A stretch of DNA of 64,000 nt from Micrococcus sp. EYE_212 (GTDB lineage Bacteria > Actinomycetota > Actinomycetes > Actinomycetales > Micrococcaceae). The stretch is from assembly GCF_023147585.1 (NCBI RefSeq), contig NZ_JAHXOZ010000008.1:62001-126000 (forward strand), in the 5' to 3' direction. The translations under genes and the position numbers were made by a program. The notes under the pieces were generated by a model. It did not search any database. It saw only the letters and a list, made by a program, of their open reading frames with translations, and had not been told where the DNA came from. Within the stretch, counting starts at the first letter, position 1, and each line of letters opens with the position of its first letter. Shown here in pieces: positions 32,080-39,119 of the stretch.

Positions 32080-33510
32080 ATGACCACCGTGACCCCGGAC
32101 ACCCCCGCGCTCTCCGCCCACCTGCAGGACCTGGCCGCGTTCGTGCAGGCCTCCCCCTCCAGCTTCCACGCCGCCGCCGAGACCGCCCGCCGGCTCGAGG
32201 CCGCGGGCTTCACCCGCCTGGACGAGGCCGCCGACTTCCCGGCCGCCCCCGGCGGGTACGTGGTGGTGCGTGACGGCGCCGTGATCGCCTGGATCGTGCC
32301 GGAGGGCGCGGACGGGAGTGCGGACGGGAGTGCGGCTGGACGTGCGGACGGGAGTGCGGCTGGACGTGCGGGCCGGGGCGTGGGCGGCGTTCCGACGTTC
32401 CGCGTGCTCGGCGCCCACACCGACTCCCCCAGCTTCAAGCTCAAGCCGCAGCACATGAGCGTGACGGCTGACGGCTGGGTCCAGGCCGGCGTCGAGGTGT
32501 ACGGCGGGCCGCTGCTGAACTCGTGGCTGGACCGGGAGCTGCGCTTCGCCGGCCGGCTCGTGCTCGCGGACGGCACCCAGGTGCTGGCCGCCACCGGGCC
32601 CGTGGGCCGCATCCCCCAGCTGGCCGTCCACCTGGACCGCGACGTGAACTCGGACGGCCTGGCCCTCCAGCGCCAGCGCCACACGCAGCCCATCGTCGCG
32701 GCCGTGGGCTCGGCCGCCGGTGGGGACACCGCGTCCGTGCAGCTCGGCGGCAACGTGATCGCGCTGCTCGCGGCCCAGGCGGGCGTGGACATGGCGGAGG
32801 TGCGCGGCGTGGACGTGGTGGTCGCGGACGCACAGGCCCCGGGGGCGTTCGGCGCCAACGGCGAGTTCTTCGCCTCCGGCCGCCTCGACAACCTCTCCTC
32901 GGTGCACGCCGGGCTGGCGGCCATGGAGGCCCTGGCCCCCGGTTCAGGCGAGGAGGGCGCCGGGGGTGCGGGCGGCGTCGTCGTGCCGGTGCTGGCGGCC
33001 TTCGACCACGAGGAGGTGGGCTCGGCCACGCGCACCGGTGCGGGCGGGCCGCTGCTCGAGGAGGTCATGGACCGCGTGCTGGACGCGCTCGGCGTGAGCG
33101 GCCAGGGGAGGGCGCGCTCGCGGGCGGGCTCGTGGCTGCTCTCCGCGGATGCGGGGCACCTCGTCCACCCCAACTACGCCGAGCGCCACGATCCCGTGAA
33201 CCACCCGCGCGTCAACGCCGGCCCGCTGCTGAAGATCAACGCGAACCAGCGCTACGCCACGGACGCCGAGGGCGAGGCCGCGTTCGCGCGCTGGTGCGCG
33301 GCGGCGGGCGTGCCGTTCCAGACGTTCGTCTCGAACAACGACATGCCGTGCGGCTCCACGATCGGCCCCATCTCCGCCACGCGCCTGGGCGTGCGGACGG
33401 TGGACGTGGGCATCGGCCTGCTCTCCATGCACTCCGCCCGGGAGATGTGCGGCGCGCAGGACCCCGCGTGGCTGAGCGCGGCGGTGGGGGAGTTCTTCCG
33501 CGGGGTGTGA
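32080..33510 (+). CDS. M18-family aminopeptidase
   Basis: A 476-residue zinc aminopeptidase of the M18 (aspartyl aminopeptidase) family. Metal ligands appear in VLGAHTDSPSFKLKP (His113, Asp115), AAFDHEEVGS and MHSAREMCGAQD, and NDMPCGSTIGPI is the conserved C-terminal block. The ATG at 32080 gives MTTVTPDTPALSAHL; the open frame upstream is repetitive and unlikely to be translated. Residues 77-101 are a low-complexity insert made of ADGSAAGR-type repeats just before the first metal ligand. It probably trims N-terminal residues from cytoplasmic peptides. Confidence 0.93.
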   Translation: MTTVTPDTPALSAHLQDLAAFVQASPSSFHAAAETARRLEAAGFTRLDEAADFPAAPGGYVVVRDGAVIAWIVPEGADGSADGSAAGRADGSAAGRAGRGVGGVPTFRVLGAHTDSPSFKLKPQHMSVTADGWVQAGVEVYGGPLLNSWLDRELRFAGRLVLADGTQVLAATGPVGRIPQLAVHLDRDVNSDGLALQRQRHTQPIVAAVGSAAGGDTASVQLGGNVIALLAAQAGVDMAEVRGVDVVVADAQAPGAFGANGEFFASGRLDNLSSVHAGLAAMEALAPGSGEEGAGGAGGVVVPVLAAFDHEEVGSATRTGAGGPLLEEVMDRVLDALGVSGQGRARSRAGSWLLSADAGHLVHPNYAERHDPVNHPRVNAGPLLKINANQRYATDAEGEAAFARWCAAAGVPFQTFVSNNDMPCGSTIGPISATRLGVRTVDVGIGLLSMHSAREMCGAQDPAWLSAAVGEFFRGV

Positions 33511-33897
33511 GCGGGAGGCGGGGCCGGAGTTCTGGGGCGGGTCGTGAGCGGGAGGCGGGGCGCGAGCCGGCGTGGTCCGGGCGAGGTGAGCGCGGCGCGG
33601 CATCAGCTGGGCGCAGTACTGCCAGGTAACCCCCGGCGTTGCTTGGCAGTACTGCGCCCAGCTCATGGGCGGCTGGCCGGCGGTGCGTCCAGCCACCCGT
33701 ACGGCCGCCCGTCCATCGACCTGTACGGCGGTCCCTTCGGCGGTCCGTCCGGCGGAGCATCCCGCCATCCGATCTGCCGGTGGGGAGACCTGGAGCCCTC
33801 GACGTCGGCTCCTGCACCGGCTCCGCGGGCCGGATTCCTGTGCACAGATGGGCCGCGGGCATGCCGGCGAGGCGCTGCGCCGCGCTTCACTGCGGGA
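33511..33897. other. gap between M18 peptidase and endonuclease gene
   Basis: 387 bases containing palindrome copy B (33605-33663) and, downstream of it, a stretch of degenerate GTCCGGCGG-type direct repeats (about 33665-33770). No gene can be supported. Confidence 0.5.
33605..33663. repeat. long palindromic repeat, copy B
   Basis: Arms 33607-33630 and 33638-33661 flank the 7-base loop CCCCGGC. They carry the same CTGGGCGCAGTACTGCCAGG core as copy A, with two arm mismatches. Copy C has the same loop. Confidence 0.92.
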
Positions 33898-34863
33898 GTG
33901 AGTGATCCTCTCGACGCCCTGCCCGAGTCCGTGTTCCCCGTCGACCGCGCGGTGACGGCAGGTCTGACGACGAGCCGAGCGCGCCGGAGCGACCTGGAGG
34001 CCGCCGGCCGAGGGCTGCGCCGTCGTCGGGGATCCCCACCGGACCCCCTGCAGACCGCGATCGCGCATGCTCGGCGCGACCGCAGCCTGGTCCTCAGTCA
34101 CAACACCGCCGCCGCCGTGTGGGGGATCTGGCTCCCTCATGGCGGCCAGGTGCGGCCGCACCTCGCACGCGTGCGGCCCGGAGCCCAGCCGCGGGTGAAG
34201 GGCGCGCACGGCCACCGGCTGCGCCTGGACCCGGAGCGGCATGTCATCACGCTGGGGCAGGACGACGACGCCTACTCCGTGACGAGTCCGGTCCGTACGT
34301 GGGCCGATCTCACCGCGAGCGGTCTGCCCGTGGAGGACCTGGTGGTGGCCGGGGACTCGCTCCTGCGCCGGGCCGACGGCCCCCGCGGCAGCCTGCCGAG
34401 GGGATGGAGGCACCCGCTGGCGAGTCGCACGGCGATGTGGCAGGGCGCGGAGGAGTGGCGCGGCCTGCGCCGGTGGAGCGTGATGGGAGAGGCGCTTGAG
34501 CGGGTCCGGGAGGGGTCGGACTCCCCGCAGGAGACGCGACTGCGGCTCCGTCTCGTCGAGGCAGGGCTGCCGGAGCCTGAGGTGAATCCCCCGGTGGTGC
34601 TCCTGCGCGACGCCCTGGGGCGGGTCCTGCAGTCCACGTCGGTGGACCTGTTCTACGAGCGAGCTCGCCTGGCGATCCAGTACGAGGGGGAGCACCACTT
34701 CACCCACGCCGCGCAGTACCGGCGGGACATGCGCCGCGACGAGGAGCTGCGGGATGCGGGCGTCGAGGTGCTGCGGGTGGACAAGGAGGTCTTCGGCCTC
34801 GCGGAGTGGCCGCGCTTCGTGGAGCGGGTGGCCCGGCTTCTTCGGCAGCGGGGCCACGCATGA
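33898..34863 (+). CDS. DUF559/Vsr-like PD-(D/E)XK endonuclease-domain protein
   Basis: The 321-residue protein starts at GTG 33898 (MSDPLDALPESVFPVDRAV). The first half resembles AbiEi-type proteins common in actinobacteria (VLSHNTAAAVWGIWLPHG, then SPVRTWADL). The last 90 residues have a nuclease-like core: SVDLFYERARLAIQYEGEHH, then RRDMRRDEELRDAGVEVLRV. The Asp-x(n)-Glu spacing and following His/Arg match DUF559/Vsr-like nucleases. Whether it acts on DNA is not known. It is bracketed by palindrome copies B and C, a hint of acquisition as a unit. The start is uncertain because the ribosome-binding site is weak. Confidence 0.8.
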   Translation: MSDPLDALPESVFPVDRAVTAGLTTSRARRSDLEAAGRGLRRRRGSPPDPLQTAIAHARRDRSLVLSHNTAAAVWGIWLPHGGQVRPHLARVRPGAQPRVKGAHGHRLRLDPERHVITLGQDDDAYSVTSPVRTWADLTASGLPVEDLVVAGDSLLRRADGPRGSLPRGWRHPLASRTAMWQGAEEWRGLRRWSVMGEALERVREGSDSPQETRLRLRLVEAGLPEPEVNPPVVLLRDALGRVLQSTSVDLFYERARLAIQYEGEHHFTHAAQYRRDMRRDEELRDAGVEVLRVDKEVFGLAEWPRFVERVARLLRQRGHA

Positions 34864-34936
34864 GCAGGAGACGCATGAGATGGGCGCGGTCGGAGCGCTG
34901 TCGTCAGGTGCGGGGCAGTCATGAGCGGAGCACCCA

Positions 34937-35000
34937 TCAGCTGGGCGCAGTACTGCCAAGTAACCCCCGGCGTTACCTGGCAGTACTGCGCCCAGCTGAT
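34937..35000. repeat. long palindromic repeat, copy C
   Basis: Arms 34941-34964 and 34972-34995 flank the CCCCGGC loop and are perfectly complementary except near the base of the loop. The palindrome extends outward as ATCAGCTGGGC/GCCCAGCTGAT (34937-35000). It is 94% or so alike to copy B by eye. Confidence 0.92.
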
Positions 35001-35100
35001 CGGTGCCCAGCTGATCGGCCCCCGGCTATCGGCCCCCAGTTGATCGGCCCCCAGCTGATCGGTGCCCGGCTGATTGGTCCCCGGCTGATCGGTGCCCGGC
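34996..35100. repeat. 15-bp tandem repeat upstream of rpsF
   Basis: Seven direct units of about 15 bases (consensus CTGATCGGTGCCCRG, one unit a base short) run without a break from the end of palindrome copy C to 7 bases before the rpsF -10-like hexamer. The unit's CAGCTGAT boundary equals the outer arm of the palindrome, so the array may have grown from it. Confidence 0.88.
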
Positions 35101-35171
35101 ACCTGCTAGACTCGATTGGTTCCCTGCGTGCCGCCGAAGAGCGCGGACACCCACGCGGGGACAAGCACAGA

Positions 35172-35215
35172 ACCTCCTGCCACGGAGAGACCGTGGCCGC
35201 AAGCCCAGAGGAGGT
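35172..35215 (+). ncRNA. candidate S6:S18-type autoregulatory leader of rpsF
   Basis: ACCTCCT (35172-35178) can pair with AGGAGGT (35209-35215), which is the rpsF ribosome-binding site. Inside is a stem, GCCACGG paired with CCGTGGC over an AGAGA loop, followed by an unpaired CGCAAGCCCAG. A stem that hides the Shine-Dalgarno sequence beside a C/G-rich internal bulge resembles the rpsF leader bound by the S6:S18 complex in other bacteria. Assignment is by eye only. Confidence 0.5.
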
Positions 35216-35223
35216 GGGTTCGC

Positions 35224-35529
35224 ATGCGTGCTTATGAGCTGATGGTGCTGATCGACCCTGAGGTCGACGAGCGCACCGTGGAGCCGACCCTCAAGAAGTA
35301 CCTTGAGGTCGTCACCAACGCTGGTGGCACCATCGACAATGTCGATGTGTGGGGCCGTCGCAAGACCGCCTACGAGATCCAGAAGAAGTCCGAGGCCATC
35401 TACGTGGTCGTCAACTTCCACTCGGAGCCGGCCGCCACCCAGGAGCTGGACCGTCTTCTGAACATCAACGAGACGATCCTGCGCACCAAGATCATCCGTC
35501 CCGAGGAGCAGAAGGTCACCGCCGAGTGA
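35224..35529 (+). CDS. rpsF: 30S ribosomal protein S6
   Basis: The 101-residue protein reads [20 protein letters not shown] at the N-terminus, with the conserved [20 protein letters not shown] and the end [13 protein letters not shown]6 pairs with S18 (encoded downstream) in the small subunit platform. Its C-terminus ends in Glu, the end extended by RimK in E. coli and Pseudomonas; a RimK homologue is encoded at 39120-40385. It starts at ATG 35224 with AGGAGG upstream, within a predicted regulatory stem. Confidence 0.98.
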   Translation: MRAYELMVLIDPEVDERTVEPTLKKYLEVVTNAGGTIDNVDVWGRRKTAYEIQKKSEAIYVVVNFHSEPAATQELDRLLNINETILRTKIIRPEEQKVTAE

Positions 35530-35587
35530 CCTCGTTCGTCCGGGTGTCCTGACCACCCGCCCGTTCCCGCGAACACCAGGAGTGACC

Positions 35588-36217
35588 ATGGCCGGAGAAA
35601 CCGTCATCACCGTGGTCGGCAACCTCACCGCCGACCCCGAGCTGCGCTTCACCCCGAACGGTGCGGCGGTCGCGAACTTCACGATCGCGTCCACCCCGCG
35701 CACGTTCGACCGTCAGACCAACGAGTGGAAGGACGGGGAGACCCTGTTCCTCCGCGCGTCGATCTGGCGTGAGGCCGCCGAGAACGTGGCCGAGACCCTC
35801 ACCAAGGGCACTCGCGTGGTCGCCCAGGGCCGCCTCAAGGCGCGCACGTACGACGACCGCGAGGGCAACAAGCGCACCAGCTACGAGCTGGACGTGGACG
35901 AGATCGGCCCCTCGTTGAAGTACGCCACGGCCAAGGTCACGCGATCTCAGCGCGGCGGCGGCGGCGGTGGGTTCGGCGGCGGCCAGCAGGGCGGCGGCTT
36001 CGGCGGTCCCCAGCAGGGCGGCTCCGGCTTCGGCGGCAACGCCGGCGGCGGCTCCAACGACGGCGGCTTCGGCGGCGGTCAGCAGAGCGGCGGTCAGCAG
36101 GGCGGCGGCTGGGGCGGTCAGCAGGGCGGCGCCAACGCTGCTCCGCAGGACCCCTGGGCCGGCAGCGGCGGCGGCGGAGGATGGGACACCCCCTCCTCTA
36201 ACGAGCCTCCGTTCTGA
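35588..36217 (+). CDS. ssb: single-stranded DNA-binding protein
   Basis: The 209-residue protein starts [20 protein letters not shown], with the OB-fold core to about residue 115 ([17 protein letters not shown]). A Gly/Gln-rich linker of [10 protein letters not shown]-type repeats follows. It ends in [11 protein letters not shown], the acidic-type tip that in bacteria recruits partner proteins. The ATG at 35588 with AGGAG six bases upstream is preferred over a GTG two codons earlier. It lies between rpsF and rpsR, the standard order. Confidence 0.97.
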   Translation: MAGETVITVVGNLTADPELRFTPNGAAVANFTIASTPRTFDRQTNEWKDGETLFLRASIWREAAENVAETLTKGTRVVAQGRLKARTYDDREGNKRTSYELDVDEIGPSLKYATAKVTRSQRGGGGGGFGGGQQGGGFGGPQQGGSGFGGNAGGGSNDGGFGGGQQSGGQQGGGWGGQQGGANAAPQDPWAGSGGGGGWDTPSSNEPPF

Positions 36218-36424
36218 GCCGTCCCGCCACGGGACCGAAGGACACCGAGACGATTTCCGTCCGGGCGCACGGCGCCCGGAGGCCCGCCCCCCCCGGCGGA
36301 CCACCCCGAGCACCCCGGCACCGCCGGGGCGCCTCTCACGCGGCAGCGGCCCCTCCGGGTCGCCGCGTGATCCCATCCCGCAGAACCGTTCTGCGGGCTC
36401 CAGAGAACATTGAGGAGCACCACG
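36218..36424 (+). promoter_or_regulatory. ssb-rpsR intergenic hairpins
   Basis: Two inverted repeats: CCGGGCGC/GCGCCCGG with an ACG loop at 36261-36279, and a perfect 10-base-pair stem CCCGCAGAAC/GTTCTGCGGG at 36377-36397, 28 bases before rpsR. They may be processing or attenuation sites that set the ratio of ribosomal proteins to SSB. The function is inferred. Confidence 0.5.
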
Positions 36425-36664
36425 ATGGCGAAGGCTGAACTCCGCAAGCCCAAACCCAAGTCCAACCCGCTCAAGGCCGCCAAGATCACGGAGATCGACT
36501 ACAAGGACGTGGCCCTGCTGCGCAAGTTCATCTCGGACCGCGGGAAGATCCGCGCTCGCCGCGTGACCGGCGTGACCGTCCAGGAGCAGCGCAAGATCGC
36601 CCAGGCCGTCAAGAACGCCCGTGAGGTGGCCCTGCTGCCCTACGCCGGCGCTGGCCGCGGCTGA
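36425..36664 (+). CDS. rpsR: 30S ribosomal protein S18
   Basis: A basic 79-residue protein with the S18 core [40 protein letters not shown] and [13 protein letters not shown]. It binds S6 on the small-subunit platform. The ATG at 36425 follows TGAGGAG. The N-terminal [19 protein letters not shown] replaces the Cys-rich zinc-binding tail of the other S18 class, so this appears to be the zinc-free form. Confidence 0.97.
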   Translation: MAKAELRKPKPKSNPLKAAKITEIDYKDVALLRKFISDRGKIRARRVTGVTVQEQRKIAQAVKNAREVALLPYAGAGRG

Positions 36665-36686
36665 TCGAGCAGAGGAAGGAAGACAG

Positions 36687-37151
36687 ATGGCAAAGCTCAT
36701 CCTGACCCAGGAGGTCGCCGGTCTCGGCGCCTCCGGTGACGTGGTCGAGGTCAAGAACGGGTACGCCCGCAACTACCTGCTCCCGCGCGGTGTCGCCACC
36801 GTGTGGTCCAAGGGCGGGGAGAAGCAGGTCGAGTCCATGCAGAACGCCCGCGCCGCGCGCGCCGTGGCCAACCTGGAGGACGCGCAGGCCCTGGCCGCCA
36901 AGCTCCAGGGCGCCACGGTGAAGCTCGAGCGCACCGCCGGTGAGGGTGGCCGCCTGTTCGGCGCCGTCCAGGCCGCGGACGTGGCCGAGGCCGTCGAGGC
37001 CGCCGGCCTCGGCTCCATCGACAAGCGCACCGTGACCCTGCCGGCCCACATCAAGTCCGTGGGCACCCACCAGGCCCACGTGCGCCTGCACGAGGACGTC
37101 GTGGCCGTGATCGACCTGCAGGTCGTCGCCGCCAAGGCCTCCAAGAAGTGA
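36687..37151 (+). CDS. rplI: 50S ribosomal protein L9
   Basis: The 154-residue protein reads [20 protein letters not shown], then [17 protein letters not shown], the L9 signature. A long connecting helix (residues 45-80) and a C-terminal domain ending [20 protein letters not shown] follow. L9 binds 23S rRNA near the L1 stalk and helps maintain the reading frame. It is the last gene of the rpsF operon and is followed by a terminator. Confidence 0.97.
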   Translation: MAKLILTQEVAGLGASGDVVEVKNGYARNYLLPRGVATVWSKGGEKQVESMQNARAARAVANLEDAQALAAKLQGATVKLERTAGEGGRLFGAVQAADVAEAVEAAGLGSIDKRTVTLPAHIKSVGTHQAHVRLHEDVVAVIDLQVVAAKASKK

Positions 37152-37188
37152 TCATCCGCTTCTGACCGATCGGCTCGCCGATCACCCC

Positions 37189-37232
37189 GACGCCGCCCCG
37201 GTCCGCTCGCTCGAGCAGGCCGGGGCGTCGTC
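37189..37232 (+). terminator. terminator hairpin after rplI
   Basis: GACGCCGCCCCGG pairs with CCGGGGCGTCGTC around a 17-19-base loop, 38 bases after the rplI stop. It sits between convergent rplI and the AstE-like gene. Confidence 0.6.
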
Positions 37233-37273
37233 GTCCCCCCATCCTGACGAGACGCCCGCACCTCCGGACGGTG

Positions 37274-38557
37274 TCAGCCCTCGTCGTCCTCGGCGGAGCG
37301 CCGTGCGGCCTCCGGGTCGCCCTCGGCGACGCGCGGGGGGAGGCGCCGGCCGCCGTCGGGGGTGGGGAACGTGGAGCCGGGCCGGCCGCCGAGCTCACCG
37401 ATGTGCACCAGCGCGTCCCCGCGGTGCACGAGCGGGGCCTCGGTGCGGCCGATCACCACGCCGGACAGCTCCGCCTTCACGTCCGAGAGCCGCCGGCCGA
37501 ACGAGTTGTAGAGCGCGCCGATGCTCTCCCCGGCCCGCACCTGCTGGCCCAGGGTGACCTCGAGGTGCAGCAGGCCGTCGGCGCGGGCCCGCACCCAGCT
37601 GGAGTGCCACACGGTCAGGGGCGCGTCCTGCTCGCCGTCCACGACGCTGGCGTGCACGATCTCCGCGTCCTCGCCCATCGCGTCGAGGGCCTCGGGGACG
37701 TCGGTGGTGGCGTCGCCGAGGGGCACCACGACGTCGGCCGCCTGGGCCGCGTCCTCGGCCGACGCCGGGGGCAGGGCCACGCCCACGTCTCCGCCGTCGA
37801 CCATGCCGAGCGCGGTGAGCACGCGCAGCACGCCGTCCACGCCGGGGGCGATCGCGTACTCGTCGAAGCGCCAGCCCTCGCCGGCCTCGTAGAGGAGCAC
37901 GCGTGCGCCGGTCTCCCGGGCGGCGGCGCGCAGCGAGCCGTCGCGCAGCTTGGCGTGGAAGAGCACGGGCGCACCGAATGCCTCGGCGAGCTCCCGGGTG
38001 CGCCGGTCCTCCAGGTCGCAGCGGATCTGCGGGAGGTTGGAGCGGCGGTCGGCGCCGGTGTGCAGGTCGATCCCCACCTCGCAGCGGCTGATGATCTGCG
38101 TCATCATCAGGTGAGCGATCCGGGCCGCGAGCGAGCCGCGGGCCGCGCCGGGGAAGGAGCGGTTCAGGTCCCGGCGGTCCGGGAGGTAGCGGTCCCCGGC
38201 CATCACGCCCAGCACGTTGACGATCGGCACGGCCAGCAGCGTGCCGCGCATCCGGCCGGGGGAGAGGCGCTGCAGCACGCGGCGGATGACCTCGATGCCC
38301 ACCACCTCGTCCCCGTGGATCGCGGCGGACACCCACACCGTGGGGCCGTCGTGCCGGCCGTGGAGCACGTGCACGGGAAGGGTGACCTCGGCGCCGGTGA
38401 CCAGGCGGGAGATCGGCAGGGAGACCTCGCGGCGGTGCCCGGGGCGCACCTCCACCTCGCCCAGGCGGAAGGACTCGCGGGTGCGCCGCCGGCCGCGTGG
38501 GGCCCGGGTGGGCTCCGCGAGGGGCGCGTCGCCGTCGTGGCGGCCGGGTGCGCTCAC
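37274..38557 (-). CDS. AstE/AspA-type succinylglutamate desuccinylase/aspartoacylase family protein
   Basis: The 427-residue protein is an M14-like zinc deacylase. Likely zinc ligands are His81 and Glu84 in SAAIHGDEVVGIEV and His166 in VGIDLHTGAD, with DLNRSFPG in between. The last 90 residues form a lipoyl/barrel-sandwich-like domain (SWVRARADGLLHLEVTLGQQ). The GTG at 38557 overlaps the stop of the upstream protease by 4 bases, so they are cotranscribed. Such deacylases are often found with RimK and this protease family; the substrate is unknown. It might trim an amino-acid or acyl modification. Confidence 0.88.
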   Translation of the reverse strand: MSAPGRHDGDAPLAEPTRAPRGRRRTRESFRLGEVEVRPGHRREVSLPISRLVTGAEVTLPVHVLHGRHDGPTVWVSAAIHGDEVVGIEVIRRVLQRLSPGRMRGTLLAVPIVNVLGVMAGDRYLPDRRDLNRSFPGAARGSLAARIAHLMMTQIISRCEVGIDLHTGADRRSNLPQIRCDLEDRRTRELAEAFGAPVLFHAKLRDGSLRAAARETGARVLLYEAGEGWRFDEYAIAPGVDGVLRVLTALGMVDGGDVGVALPPASAEDAAQAADVVVPLGDATTDVPEALDAMGEDAEIVHASVVDGEQDAPLTVWHSSWVRARADGLLHLEVTLGQQVRAGESIGALYNSFGRRLSDVKAELSGVVIGRTEAPLVHRGDALVHIGELGGRPGSTFPTPDGGRRLPPRVAEGDPEAARRSAEDDEG

Positions 38558-39102
38558 AGCGCGCCCCGGTTGCGGCGGCGCACGCCGCGCGGCGGCTGGC
38601 CGCCCAGGTAGGAGGCGGCCGGGTCCACCAGGAGCCCGGCGGCGGCGAGGGTGGTGCGGCCCACGAGCATGCGGAAGCCCATCTCGTCGCGGTGGGTCAG
38701 CGTGACCTCGGCCTGCACGGTGCGGCCCATGAGCGTGAGCGGCATGACGACGACGATGCGGTCCTGGACGTTCCCGTTCGAGGAGCGGACGGCGCGCACG
38801 TCGGCGATCGGCATCTCGACCACCCGTGCGTCCGCGGCGGAGGTCTGCCACGGGTGCACCTCGAAGCGGACCCAGTCGCCGCCCTCGCGCTCGAACCGGC
38901 GGATGCCGAAGGCGTGCAGCGCGGAGGTGCGGGCGCCGGTGTCGATCTTCGCCTTGATCCACGGCGTCTGCGCCCCGGGCAGGCCCACCCACTCACGCCA
39001 GCCGACGCGGGCGCCGGGGGCGTCCGCGCCGCCGTCGTGACCGGTGTGGACACCTGCGGGGATGGACACCTGCGTGTGCTTAGATTCGGTCACGTGACCC
39101 AT
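38554..39102 (-). CDS. RimK-associated retropepsin-like 'ATP-dependent zinc protease' (PF05618 type)
   Basis: The 182-residue protein contains WIKAKIDTGARTSALHAFGI, where Asp54-Thr55-Gly56 is the DTG motif of aspartic-protease-like folds, and later RMLVGRTTLAAAGLLVDP. This family is regularly encoded with RimK; in Pseudomonas the RimB member removes glutamates added to S6 by RimK (established for that genus). Start choice is uncertain: ATG 39102 or GTG 39093. Only 17 bases separate it from the divergent rimK. It overlaps the AstE-like gene by 4 bases. Confidence 0.88.
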   Translation of the reverse strand: MGHVTESKHTQVSIPAGVHTGHDGGADAPGARVGWREWVGLPGAQTPWIKAKIDTGARTSALHAFGIRRFEREGGDWVRFEVHPWQTSAADARVVEMPIADVRAVRSSNGNVQDRIVVVMPLTLMGRTVQAEVTLTHRDEMGFRMLVGRTTLAAAGLLVDPAASYLGGQPPRGVRRRNRGAL

Positions 39103-39119
39103 CTTCGCAGGAACACCCG

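Larger units (their letters stand above)
34864..35223. promoter_or_regulatory. rpsF upstream region
   Basis: 360 bases holding palindrome copy C, a 15-base tandem repeat and the rpsF leader (each listed separately). A TAGACT -10-like hexamer lies at 35107-35112. The corresponding -35 position falls inside the tandem repeat and is not a good match. Confidence 0.5.
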
